Notes: generated by a model from the sequence alone, not told the origin. 15,595 nucleotides of DNA from Candidatus Brocadiia bacterium (GCA_016782825.1 JADHXT010000032.1:1-15595), one strand, 5' to 3'; positions 1 through 10,844 are shown, counted from the stretch's first letter. A program made the numbers and translations.

Positions 1-4
1 CCAT
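1..4 (-). CDS. Start of a gene truncated by the left edge
   Basis: Read on the minus strand, an ATG occupies positions 4-2. It is preceded by a good Shine-Dalgarno, AAGGAG at 18-13, with 8 nt between the two. This looks like the translation start of another minus-strand gene downstream of the deacetylase. Only the start codon and one further base are inside the window, so nothing can be said about the product. Confidence 0.3.
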
Positions 5-46
5 CGCTCTTTCTCCTTCAACACAAAAGTTTTCGCGGGGAGGGGG

Positions 47-90
47 TGCGGGGGAGGGGCGCCTTTTCCAAAAGGCACCCCTCCCCCGCA
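47..90 (-). terminator. Long hairpin downstream of the deacetylase gene
   Basis: Positions 47-67 pair with 70-90 in a stem of 21 positions with one mismatch (position 60 against 77) and a two-base centre. The stem starts 5 bp past the deacetylase stop codon. There is no clear T run after it on the minus strand, so it is not a textbook intrinsic terminator. It could block read-through, protect the 3' end of the message, or simply be a palindromic repeat. Confidence 0.4.
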
Positions 91-95
91 GATTC

Positions 96-911
96 TCACC
101 CCAGTTCTTTTTCGTACCCTTCATCCGTCCAGCAGGCACCGCCGAGGAGTTTGCTCAGCGGGTCGGCGGCGGCGTCGGCGAAGCCGAGGTGGGAGTGTCG
201 GCGCCAGCCTTCGGCGATGGCGAAGCGTCCGCTCATCTCGCCCACCTTCCGGCACATGGCCTCCATTTCGCTCACGTAAGCGCCGATGCCCTGACTGGAG
301 TCCAGCCAGTCCTTTTGTGTCCTGTGCTGAGCGAGCATCTCGCGTTTGAGTTCGAGAGCGGGGGCGATGTCCACGTATTGCCCCGAGCGGACCAGTCGGC
401 GCAAGCCGTCGCGCAGGCCGTGGGGCAGGCCGTGGTAGAGCACGGTGTGGCCGTCCCACGGGGGCGTGGGCGGGTCGCAGGCGAAGTTGGGCATCCCGCG
501 CACGAAGGCGGCGGTGACCAGGATGCGGCAGGCGTTGGTGTGGTCTTCCATGTAGTCCTGGGGCGAGGGGACGAGCATGAGCGTGGGCTGGATATCGCGG
601 ATGACGGCGGCGGCTCGGGCGACGAGTTCGGGGGTGTAGAAGACGGCCAGGTCGTCGCACAGGGGCGGGTGGTAGACGGCGCCGGCGAGGGCAGCGGAGG
701 CCTCGGCCTCGGCACGGCGGAGGCGGATAATCTCGTCCTTGCCGTACTGAGTCGTGCCGCAGGAGCCGTTGGCGAGGTTCCACATGTGGATTTCGCAGCC
801 GGCGGCTTTGAGGCGCAGCAGGGTGCCGGCGAACATGAACTCGATGTCGTCGGGGTGCGCCGCGGCCGCGAGCGCGACCGGGGGGCGTGGGGTATCGGCG
901 TGGTCGGCCAT
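96..911 (-). CDS. PIG-L/LmbE family deacetylase
   Basis: A 271-residue zinc-dependent N-deacetylase of the PIG-L/LmbE family, which removes acetyl groups from N-acetylglucosamine-type or related substrates (compare GlcNAc-PI de-N-acetylase, MshB and BshB). Seen directly: the metal-binding signature AHPDDIE at residues 18-24, with His19, Asp21 and Asp22 as expected metal and catalytic residues, and the second histidine motif EDHTNA at 122-127. There is no signal peptide or membrane segment, so it should be cytoplasmic. The frame stays open upstream to 1040, but I chose the ATG at 911 because GGGAG lies just upstream and a good promoter at 963-991 would start transcription near 956, so longer versions would begin outside the message. 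Family assignment is firm; the substrate is unknown. Confidence 0.9.
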   Translation of the reverse strand: MADHADTPRPPVALAAAAHPDDIEFMFAGTLLRLKAAGCEIHMWNLANGSCGTTQYGKDEIIRLRRAEAEASAALAGAVYHPPLCDDLAVFYTPELVARAAAVIRDIQPTLMLVPSPQDYMEDHTNACRILVTAAFVRGMPNFACDPPTPPWDGHTVLYHGLPHGLRDGLRRLVRSGQYVDIAPALELKREMLAQHRTQKDWLDSSQGIGAYVSEMEAMCRKVGEMSGRFAIAEGWRRHSHLGFADAAADPLSKLLGGACWTDEGYEKELG

Positions 912-962
912 CGGATCTCCCTCGTGCCGATGAGAGCAACAGTGGAACCGTCTGCGCGCTGG

Positions 963-991
963 ATAGTAAACGAGCAACGCCGTTGTGTCAA
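963..991 (-). promoter_or_regulatory. Promoter of the PIG-L deacetylase gene
   Basis: On the minus strand, a perfect TTGACA (991-986) is followed after exactly 17 bp by TACTAT (968-963). The predicted start of transcription is near 956, giving a leader of about 45 nt to the ATG at 911. Confidence 0.6.
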
Positions 992-1084
992 GAGCGCCCC
1001 GCCCTGGCCCGCCGCCGGTTCTCAGCAGGGAGGCTGCCACCTGTTCGGCTGGCGGCCACGTGGTGAGTCCGCCGCCGCAGGAAA

Positions 1085-1218
1085 GTCATCCCGAGCGAAG
1101 CCGAGGGATCTGGCCTCGAGCGGCGCTCGCGCCACCGCACCGCGCCCACCGCTGCAAGGTTTCTCGACTTCGCTTCGCGGAGCCTGCCCTGAGCGGAGCC
1201 GAACGGGCTCGAAATGAC
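1085..1218. repeat. Dispersed-type palindromic repeat with inverted ends
   Basis: The two ends read inward as GTCATCCCGAGC (1085-1096) and, on the other strand, GTCATTTCGAGC (1218-1207), matching at 10 of 12 positions. Each continues into a GAAG...CGAG segment, but the right arm carries about 30 extra bases between GAGC and GAAG. The extra segment contains two direct copies of gcggagcc. The pattern resembles GTCAT..CGAGCGAAG repeats I know from many uncultivated bacteria, where they occur in high copy between genes. No target-site duplication is visible at the edges, and no transposase is nearby. Confidence 0.6.
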
Positions 1219-1298
1219 CGGGGTGGGCAGGGGTTCCATGCCTGAAACCGGGGGCGAACCAGCGCCCATGCCTTCTGCTCTCGTGTGAGATCGTCAAT

Positions 1299-1344
1299 GA
1301 AGCGGGAGCTTCGCAGAGGCGTTACGAAGGAGGACCTTCGTAAC
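1299..1344. repeat. Two tandem perfect stem-loops
   Basis: gaagc (1299-1303) pairs with gcttc (1308-1312) across ggga. gttacgaagg (1321-1330) pairs perfectly with ccttcgtaac (1335-1344) across agga. The pair lies downstream of the DUF433 gene on its strand but has no T run, so termination is only one possibility. It may be part of the repeat material that fills this region. Confidence 0.45.
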
Positions 1345-1415
1345 GAGAAGGAGACTACCTATCCGTCCATGCACGCATCCGCTTTTCCACCCCTCCAATC
1401 CCGACGGTCCTTGGG

Positions 1416-1622
1416 TCACGAGCCGGCGGCGTAGGCGATCGCCGCACGGACGTCGTCTTCGCGGAGGGTGGGATACTGGCTCAGGATGGCCTCGGTCGTC
1501 TCCCCTGCCTTCAGATAGTCGAGGATGATCGAGACCATGATGCGAGTTCCCTTGATGCACGGCTTGCCGTGACACACGGCGGGGTCCACCGCGATCCTGT
1601 CCTGCCAGTCAACGGTCGCCAT
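1416..1622 (-). CDS. DUF433 family small protein (antitoxin-like)
   Basis: A 68-residue protein with the typical DUF433 sequence: VCHGKPCIKGTRI near the N-terminus, then a helical segment with LKAGET, ILSQYPTL and DVRAAIAYA. DUF433 proteins are usually the antitoxin of a pair whose toxin is a DUF5615 PIN-like nuclease encoded immediately downstream. The start at 1622 was preferred over the ATG at 1637 because AGGAG lies 7 nt before it. A promoter at 1658-1686 gives it its own transcript with a leader of about 30 nt. No toxin gene follows; downstream there are hairpins and a repeat. It may be a solitary remnant, a stand-alone DNA-binding regulator, or an antitoxin acting on a toxin elsewhere. 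Confidence 0.85.
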   Translation of the reverse strand: MATVDWQDRIAVDPAVCHGKPCIKGTRIMVSIILDYLKAGETTEAILSQYPTLREDDVRAAIAYAAGS

Positions 1623-1657
1623 CTGGGGTCTCCTCACTGCACGAGCGTCTTGATTGC

Positions 1658-1686
1658 ATTATAGCCCTGCTGCCACCGTGAAGCAA
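1658..1686 (-). promoter_or_regulatory. Promoter of the DUF433 gene
   Basis: On the minus strand, TTGCTT (1686-1681) and a perfect TATAAT (1663-1658) are separated by exactly 17 bp. Predicted transcription start is near 1651, about 29 nt before the ATG at 1622. Confidence 0.6.
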
Positions 1687-1701
1687 CACGTTCGCAGGCT
1701 G

Positions 1702-1868
1702 ACACGCCCCCGGTCTGCGGCAGGCCGGACGCCTCCTGACCGGCTGTCGGCGGCCGCCCTCTGCCGCCCTTTCAGGGCTTGAGGGGTGGGGGGCGTGTGA
1801 CCCAGGGCGTCGCCGCTCGCATCCGCTCGCGGCTTGCCCTGGGCTATCTCCTCTCGCCCCGTTGGGGC
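1702..1868. repeat. Composite palindromic intergenic element
   Basis: A chain of inverted repeats: acacgccccc (1702-1711) with gggggcgtgt (1789-1798); the perfect palindrome ggcggccgcc (1749-1758); gccct/agggc (1766-1778); cccagggc (1801-1808) with gccctggg (1836-1843), enclosing gccgc/gcggc (1812-1833); and gcccc/ggggc (1856-1868). The cccagggc...gccctggg and gccccgttggggc modules resemble dispersed repeats I know from Planctomycetes and related genomes. The element lies between the DUF433 and uvrA promoters and outside both predicted leaders, so it is unlikely to be a riboswitch for either gene. It may be a REP-like element or a separate structured RNA. Confidence 0.55.
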
Positions 1869-1925
1869 TCAAGAGTACCTCACAGGCGGAGACTGGGGGC
1901 GTGGCAGGCACCGATGGGCCGCGCT

Positions 1926-1953
1926 TTGCCCCGGCGCGGCTCTGCGGTACAAT
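1926..1953 (+). promoter_or_regulatory. Promoter of uvrA
   Basis: TTGCCC (1926-1931) and TACAAT (1948-1953) are 16 bp apart; TTTGCC with 17 bp is the alternative. Predicted start is near 1960, leaving a leader of about 20 nt that includes the GAGGAAG ribosome site before the ATG at 1981. I saw no classical LexA box (CTGT-N8-ACAG or GAAC-N4-GTTC type) overlapping it. Confidence 0.5.
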
Positions 1954-1980
1954 AGGTGAACACCCCGTGAGGAAGCAGCG

Positions 1981-4851
<2,871 letters not shown>

Positions 4852-4860
4852 GGGCAACGC

Positions 4861-6816
4861 GTGGGGCGACTCCGTACCGTGTCACAGGACCCGCGGATGA
4901 TGCAGTGCTGCCGGTGTGGGTGGCGGGTGTGGCTTTGGGCCGTGGGACTGGCCCTGGCCGCTGCCGGCTGCTCGCCCACTTACCACAGGAAAGACGCCGA
5001 CCGCGAGGTGTATCGCATCCTCGACCAGGCGCGCCAGCGCCAGGTGGGCCTGCGCGCCCTGTTCAGCATCGAGCCAGCCGCCGAGCCGCCGCTCGTGGTG
5101 CTGCGCCGCTGGCACGAGGCCCGCACCGTGGCCGCGCAAGGCCCCGGCCCCGTGGCCAAGCCGCCGGAGGGCGAGCCTGCCGGCAACGGCCTGCCCGAAC
5201 AGAAAGACGCGGCGCGCCTCACCCTGGCCGACGCCCTCGAGCTGGCCGCCCGTTACAGCCGCGAGTACCAGAGCGAGAAGGAAGACCTCTACCTGGCCGC
5301 ACTCGCCCTCACCCTCGAACGCCACAACTGGAAGCCCTCGTTCTTCGCCACCTTCACAGGCGCCTTCTCCAAGGACAAGACTGAAAAGGTGGCCGTCGAC
5401 CAGCTCCGCGACCCGACCGATGGCGAGAAGCGCGCGGCTGTCCGCGCCGCCACGGCGACGGCTGCCGTCACGGGCACCCCTGTCGACCGCGACCTGATCG
5501 ACGATGCGAAGACGAAGACCGGCGAGAGCCGCCGCTTCGCCAAGAGCCGCAGCCTCAAGACCGAAGTGGGCGTGAGCCAGCTCCTCGCCACCGGCGGCGA
5601 GATGACCATCCGGTTCACCACCGACCTCGCCCGCGTGTCCACCGTCGAGCCGCGCGAGGCCATCGCTTCGGTGCTCTCGGCCGAGATCATGCAGCCTCTG
5701 CTGCGTGGCGGCGGCCGCCTGGTGGCCCGCGAAAACCTCACGCAGGCCGAGCGCGACACCGTGTACGCCGTGCGCAGCTTCGCCCGCTTCCGCCGCACCT
5801 TCGCCGTCACCATGACGAGCCAATACTTCCGCGTGCTCCAGCAGCGCGACGCCGTGGTCAACGAATGGGACAATTACAAGCGGCTGCGCCAGGCGCGGCA
5901 GCGCATGGGCGACATGGCCCAGGCCGGCCGCCGGGCGGAGTTCGGGGTCGATGAGGCCCGACAGGACGAGCTGCGGGCCCGCGACAACTGGGTGCGCGGC
6001 TTGCAGCAGTACCAGGAGCAGCTCGACGAGTTCAAGATCACCCTCGGCCTGCCCACCGAGGCCGCCATCGAGCTGGACCCCGCCGAGATCGACAGCCTGC
6101 GCCGCGCCGGCCCTCGCGCCGTGAACCTCACCCAGGAACGCGCCATGACCACCGCCCTCGAACGGCGCCTCGACCTGCTCAACGTGCGCGACCAGCAGCA
6201 AGACGGCGAGCGGACGGTGAAGATCGCCCGCAACGGCCTGGCGCCCGACCTCGCCATGCGGCTCGGCGTGTCCATGGCGTCCCGCGAGCGCCGCCGCTCG
6301 GTACCCATGCTCGATGAAAGCGGAGCCGAGATCGGCACCGTCACCGTCGTGGACCAGCGCCGCCCCGCCCGCTTCTCCACGCACCGCGGCGTGTTCACCG
6401 CAGGCGTCGACGGCGAGCTGCCCCTCGACCGCAAGAGCGAGCGCAACGCCTACCGCACCGCACTGATCAGCCTCGAACGCGCCAAGCGCAGCACCACCGG
6501 AACCGAAGACCAGGTGAAGCTGAGCGTGCGCCAGGCCTGGCGAAACCTCGAACAGGCCGCCCAGAGCTACCACATCCAACTGGCCAGCGTGGAGCTCGCG
6601 CGTCGGCGCCTGGAGAGCACCAGCGACCTGCTCCAGCGCGGCGACGCCACCGTCAAGAATGTCCTCGATGCCAACGAAGCCCTCGTGAACGCCCAGAACG
6701 CCCTCACCCGAGCCCTGGTCGACCACCAACTCGCACGCCTCGGCCTGTGGCGCGACACCGAGCTGCTCCGGGTGGACGAACACGGCGTGTGGCAGGAACT
6801 CAACCATGAAGATTGA
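4861..6816 (+). CDS. TolC family outer-membrane efflux lipoprotein
   Basis: The outer-membrane channel of a tripartite exporter. At 651 residues it is longer than E. coli TolC (just under 500). The N-terminus is a lipoprotein signal: basic residues, a hydrophobic VWLWAVGLALAAA stretch and a lipobox ending at Cys37. A roughly 100-residue Pro/Ala/Glu-rich extension follows, then outer-membrane-efflux repeats with long helices; the conserved EIMQPLLRGGGR is at 275-286, and the C-terminal half has the helical segment with LERAKRS and a NEALVNAQNAL motif. The GTG at 4861 was chosen because GAGGG lies 6 nt before it. The ATG at 4897, with AGGA 7 nt before it, would give a more compact signal peptide and is a real alternative. 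Its 3' end overlaps the adaptor gene by 11 bp. Substrate unknown. Confidence 0.9.
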   Translation: MGRLRTVSQDPRMMQCCRCGWRVWLWAVGLALAAAGCSPTYHRKDADREVYRILDQARQRQVGLRALFSIEPAAEPPLVVLRRWHEARTVAAQGPGPVAKPPEGEPAGNGLPEQKDAARLTLADALELAARYSREYQSEKEDLYLAALALTLERHNWKPSFFATFTGAFSKDKTEKVAVDQLRDPTDGEKRAAVRAATATAAVTGTPVDRDLIDDAKTKTGESRRFAKSRSLKTEVGVSQLLATGGEMTIRFTTDLARVSTVEPREAIASVLSAEIMQPLLRGGGRLVARENLTQAERDTVYAVRSFARFRRTFAVTMTSQYFRVLQQRDAVVNEWDNYKRLRQARQRMGDMAQAGRRAEFGVDEARQDELRARDNWVRGLQQYQEQLDEFKITLGLPTEAAIELDPAEIDSLRRAGPRAVNLTQERAMTTALERRLDLLNVRDQQQDGERTVKIARNGLAPDLAMRLGVSMASRERRRSVPMLDESGAEIGTVTVVDQRRPARFSTHRGVFTAGVDGELPLDRKSERNAYRTALISLERAKRSTTGTEDQVKLSVRQAWRNLEQAAQSYHIQLASVELARRRLESTSDLLQRGDATVKNVLDANEALVNAQNALTRALVDHQLARLGLWRDTELLRVDEHGVWQELNHED

Positions 6817-8830
6817 CCCGTCCCGTCCTCCGTCTGCCGCCCTGGATGCTCCGGGCCGGCGCGGCTCCGCGCTGCTTCGCTGGCTCGTCGGCCTCGTGGT
6901 GCTCGGCGGCCTCGGCTACGGCGGCTGGTGGGGCTGGAAGGCCTACGGCCGCCGGTGGCTCGAGGAGGGCGCCAAGAAGTCCATCGCCCGCGCCACCTAC
7001 GCCGTGACGCGCCGCGAGCTGCCCATCACCGTCATCGCCAGCGGCAGCCTCAAGGCGCGCAAGAGCGAGGTGATCGCATCCAAGGTGGAGGGCAAGGCCA
7101 CCATCCTCGAGATCATCAAGGAAGGCACGCTCATCACCCCGGAGGACGTGAAAAACGGCAAGGTGCTCGTGTTGCTCGATGCGGCCGACCTCCAGGAACG
7201 CCTGATCCAGCAGCAGATCACCTTCGCCAACGCCGAGTCCGCCTACACCCAGGCCAGAGAAGCCTACGACATCCAGAAGAGCCAGGTGGAAAGCGACATC
7301 CAGAACGGCAAGCTCAACGTCAAGTTTGGCCGCCTCGACCTCGAGAAATACGTGGGCGAGAAGCTGGCCGACCTCGCCCTCGCCGACACGGTGGACCTCC
7401 TCGAGCTCGCCAAGCAGCACGCCGCCGCCGCCCGCACCGAACGCCAGCGCATCGAAGCCAGCGTGGCCGAGGCCATCAAGCAGGTGGAGCGCGCCCTCGT
7501 GGCCGCCGCCGCCGACCGCTCCAAGAAGCCCAACCCCACGCAGGGGAAAACCCCGGCGGCAGCGTCCATCCAGAACACGATCGGCCGCGAGACCTCGGCG
7601 CTCGCCGTTACCCAACCCGCCCGCGCCGACAAGGACGGCCCCATCGTGTTTGGCGGCGCCGCACGCCAGAACAAGCGCAAGCTCGAAGCCGACATCGACC
7701 TGGCCATCGAGGAGTTCAAGCGCGCCGCCGACAAGCTCGTGTGGACCGCCCGCCTCGAAAGCAAGGGCTACGTGAGCCACAACGAGCTCGAGGCCGACCA
7801 ACTGGCCGTCAAGCGCGAGCTCATCAACCTCGAGCAGGCCCTCTCCGCCCGCGAGATCTTCCTCCGGTATGAATTCCCCAAGGACGCCGAGGAGTTCCTC
7901 TCCATCTACCGCGAGCGGGTGCGCGAGCTGTCGCGCATCGAGGCCCGCGGCCGCTCGGCCCTGGCCCAGAAAGAGGCCGACCGCCGATCCAAGGAGGCCA
8001 CCTTCAAGACCCAGAAGGACAAGCTCGAGAAGCTCAAGAAGCAGGTGGGCTACTGCACCATCCGCGCCACCACGCCCGGCCTGGTCATCTACGCCAGCTC
8101 CGGCGCCCGCAGCAGTCGCCACTCTTACTCCACGCCCATCGACAAAGGCTCCACCGTGCACGAGCGGCAGGAAATCCTCCGCATGCCCGACCTCTCCTCG
8201 CTCGCCGTCGAGGTGGGCATCCACGAGTCGCTCATCGGCCGCGTGAAACTGGGGCTCCCCGCCGAGATCCGCATCGAGGCCATGCCCACCCTCGCCCTGC
8301 GCGGCACCGTGGTGTCCGTCGACCCCCTGCCCAGCCCCAAGGACTGGTGGAACCGCGGCTACATGGAATTCAGCACCGACGTGTCCATCGACGGCCAGCT
8401 CGCCCCCGACCTCAAGCCCGGCATGTCCGCCAGCGTGGAAATCCATGTGCGCACCCTCCACGCCGTGGTCGCCGTGCCCGTGCAGGCCGTGAGCGTCCGC
8501 GCCGGCCGCAGCGTGGTCTACGTGGTGCAGGGCGACAAGGAGGTGCCCCGCGAGGTGGAGCTCGGCGAGGCCAACGAGACCCTCGTCGAAGTGCGCAAGG
8601 GCCTCACGGAGGACGAGAGGATCCTCAGCCAGGCCCCGCGCGACAGCGGTGCCAAGAAGAAGGCCGACGAAAAGGGCAACGGCAAGAAGAAAGGCGGCCC
8701 GCCTGCCGTCGACAAGAGCAAGGGAGCGCCCGACGCCAAGGCACGGCCTCAGCCGCGCACCCCCGATGGCAAGCCGGGCGCGGCCAAGACCTCGCGATCG
8801 TCGCGCTCCAAGCGGCCTCTCAGGAAGTAG
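6806..8830 (+). CDS. HlyD/MacA-type periplasmic adaptor protein
   Basis: The membrane-fusion protein linking the inner-membrane transporter to the outer-membrane channel. Of 674 residues, about 22-44 form one N-terminal membrane segment (LVGLVVLGGLGYGG region), followed by a beta-barrel/lipoyl start (AVTRRELPITVIASGSLKA, from residue 66) and a long charged helical hairpin. In the middle of the hairpin is a Pro/Ala/Thr-rich insertion. After it come the second half of the lipoyl domain (GYCTIRATTPGLVIY), a beta-barrel domain (SLAVEVGIHESLIGRVKLG) and a membrane-proximal domain (AVVAVPVQAVSVRAG). The last 61 residues (614-674) are a Lys/Arg/Pro/Gly-rich, probably disordered tail, unusual for this family. 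The start overlaps the preceding stop by 11 bp and has AGGAA upstream, indicating coupled translation. Confidence 0.92.
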   Translation: MKIDPSRPPSAALDAPGRRGSALLRWLVGLVVLGGLGYGGWWGWKAYGRRWLEEGAKKSIARATYAVTRRELPITVIASGSLKARKSEVIASKVEGKATILEIIKEGTLITPEDVKNGKVLVLLDAADLQERLIQQQITFANAESAYTQAREAYDIQKSQVESDIQNGKLNVKFGRLDLEKYVGEKLADLALADTVDLLELAKQHAAAARTERQRIEASVAEAIKQVERALVAAAADRSKKPNPTQGKTPAAASIQNTIGRETSALAVTQPARADKDGPIVFGGAARQNKRKLEADIDLAIEEFKRAADKLVWTARLESKGYVSHNELEADQLAVKRELINLEQALSAREIFLRYEFPKDAEEFLSIYRERVRELSRIEARGRSALAQKEADRRSKEATFKTQKDKLEKLKKQVGYCTIRATTPGLVIYASSGARSSRHSYSTPIDKGSTVHERQEILRMPDLSSLAVEVGIHESLIGRVKLGLPAEIRIEAMPTLALRGTVVSVDPLPSPKDWWNRGYMEFSTDVSIDGQLAPDLKPGMSASVEIHVRTLHAVVAVPVQAVSVRAGRSVVYVVQGDKEVPREVELGEANETLVEVRKGLTEDERILSQAPRDSGAKKKADEKGNGKKKGGPPAVDKSKGAPDAKARPQPRTPDGKPGAAKTSRSSRSKRPLRK

Positions 8831-8878
8831 CACGGAGTTTCCCCCACGCCACACGGCGCAAACACGAACGGCGCGGCC

Positions 8879-9553
<675 letters not shown>

Positions 9554-9563
9554 CGAGGGCCCG

Positions 9564-10844
9564 ATGCTAGGATTCCGCGTCCAACGCACCGTGAGCATGG
9601 GGCTCAAGAGCCTGTGGCTGCACAAGCTGCGCGCCGTGCTCACCGCCCTGGGCATCATCCTCGGCGTCACGTCGGTGATCGTCATGCTCGCCGTGGGCGA
9701 GGGCGCCAGCCAGGCCGTGCAGGCGCAGATCCGCCAGCTCGGCAGCAACAACATCATCCTCCGCAGCAAGAAGCCGCCCGAAGACAGCAGCACCGCCAGC
9801 GCAACCACCTTCGCCCTCTCCTACGGCCTCAAATATCTCGATGCCGAGCGCATCAAGGCCACCGTCCCCCAGGCCGACGTCATCGTGCCCGCGCGCCACA
9901 TCGACTCGGAGTACATCGTCCGCTACCACCACCGCGTGAGCGGCACCGTGGTGGGCACGGTGCCGTGGTACACCGAGGTGGCCAAGCGCACCCTGTCGCA
10001 AGGCCGCTTCCTCACTTCGCTGGACATGCACCGCCGCGCCACGGTGTGCGTACTCAACGGCCCCATCGTGCGCAAGCTCTTCCCCTTCCACGACCCGCTG
10101 GGCGCCGTGGTGAAGGCGGGCAGCAGCGACTATCGCGTGGTGGGTGTGCTGGAGGGCCGCAACGCGGCGCCCGGCGCCAACGGCGCCGCCAGCGAGGGCT
10201 CCGGCGTGGAGATCTACGTGCCCATCACCACCCTCCAGAGCCGCTACGGCGACACCATTTTCAAGCGTCGCAGCGGCCAGTTTCAGGCCACCCAGGTGGA
10301 ACTGCACCGCATCATCGTCCGCTCGCCGTCGCTGGATGAGGTGGTGCCCATCTCCAAGGCCGTCGAGCAGATTCTGGCCTACGGCCACACCAAGCAGGAC
10401 TACGAGGTGGTGGTGCCCCTCCAGCTTCTGGAGAGCGCCGAGGAAACGAAGCGGCTCACCAACCTGCTTCTCGGCTCCATCGCCGCCATCTCGCTCCTCG
10501 TGGGCGGCATCGGCATCATGAACATCATGCTCGCCACCGTCACCGAGCGCACCCGCGAGATCGGCATCCGCCGCGCCCTCGGCGCCCGGCGCACCGACAT
10601 CATCGTGCAATTCCTCACCGAGACGATCCTGCTCGCCGCCGGCGGCGGGCTGCTGGGCGTGGCCCTGGGCGTGGTGCTGCCCCACCACGTGGTCACCCGC
10701 TTCTTCGACGCGCCCACCATCGTCACCGCGAGGCCGTGCATTCTCGCCTTCTCCGTGTCGGTGGGCGTGGGGCTCATCTTCGGCATCTACCCCGCCTACC
10801 GCGCCGCCACGATGGACCCCATCGAGGCGCTCCGCCACGAGTGA
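9564..10844 (+). CDS. ABC transporter permease, MacB/FtsX type
   Basis: A 426-residue inner-membrane subunit of a type VII (mechanotransmission) ABC transporter. It shows the family layout: one membrane segment near the N-terminus (about 24-44), a large periplasmic domain (about 46-297), then three C-terminal segments (about 302-325, 350-373 and 392-412). The family-typical sequences GIILGVTSVI, GGIGIMNIMLATVTERTREIGIRRALGA and the C-terminal PAYRAATMDPIEALRHE are all present. GAGGG stands 4 nt before the ATG. Together with the preceding three genes it completes a MacAB-TolC-like machine. Such systems export antibiotics, peptides, lipids or virulence factors; nothing here fixes the cargo. A terminator follows closely. 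Confidence 0.95.
   Translation: MLGFRVQRTVSMGLKSLWLHKLRAVLTALGIILGVTSVIVMLAVGEGASQAVQAQIRQLGSNNIILRSKKPPEDSSTASATTFALSYGLKYLDAERIKATVPQADVIVPARHIDSEYIVRYHHRVSGTVVGTVPWYTEVAKRTLSQGRFLTSLDMHRRATVCVLNGPIVRKLFPFHDPLGAVVKAGSSDYRVVGVLEGRNAAPGANGAASEGSGVEIYVPITTLQSRYGDTIFKRRSGQFQATQVELHRIIVRSPSLDEVVPISKAVEQILAYGHTKQDYEVVVPLQLLESAEETKRLTNLLLGSIAAISLLVGGIGIMNIMLATVTERTREIGIRRALGARRTDIIVQFLTETILLAAGGGLLGVALGVVLPHHVVTRFFDAPTIVTARPCILAFSVSVGVGLIFGIYPAYRAATMDPIEALRHE

Larger units (their letters stand above)
912..1415. other. Non-coding stretch with repeats
   Basis: About 500 bp without a convincing gene. It holds the 5' leader and promoter of the deacetylase (to 991), a 134-bp repeat with inverted ends (1085-1218) and two adjacent perfect stem-loops (1299-1344). 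Open frames through the repeat are low-complexity, have no recognisable domain, and result from the repeat itself. No remnant of a DUF5615-type toxin was recognised downstream of the DUF433 gene. Confidence 0.6.

Noticed and set aside
912..1040. N-terminal extension of the deacetylase to the ATG at 1040
   Set aside because: It would start upstream of the TTGACA-17-TACTAT promoter and lacks similarity to the family; the ATG at 911 has a ribosome site.
189..1217. Plus-strand open frame running through the deacetylase and the repeat
   Set aside because: Gly/Val/Ala-rich antisense of the deacetylase fused to repeat sequence; no ribosome site or recognisable fold.
1294..1575. Minus-strand frame overlapping the DUF433 gene as a possible missing toxin
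   Set aside because: It is out of frame over the antitoxin-like gene, has no PIN-like acidic residues and ends in the hairpin repeats.
1702..1868. Riboswitch or leader RNA of uvrA
   Set aside because: The predicted uvrA promoter lies downstream of the element (1926-1953), so the element would not be in the uvrA message.
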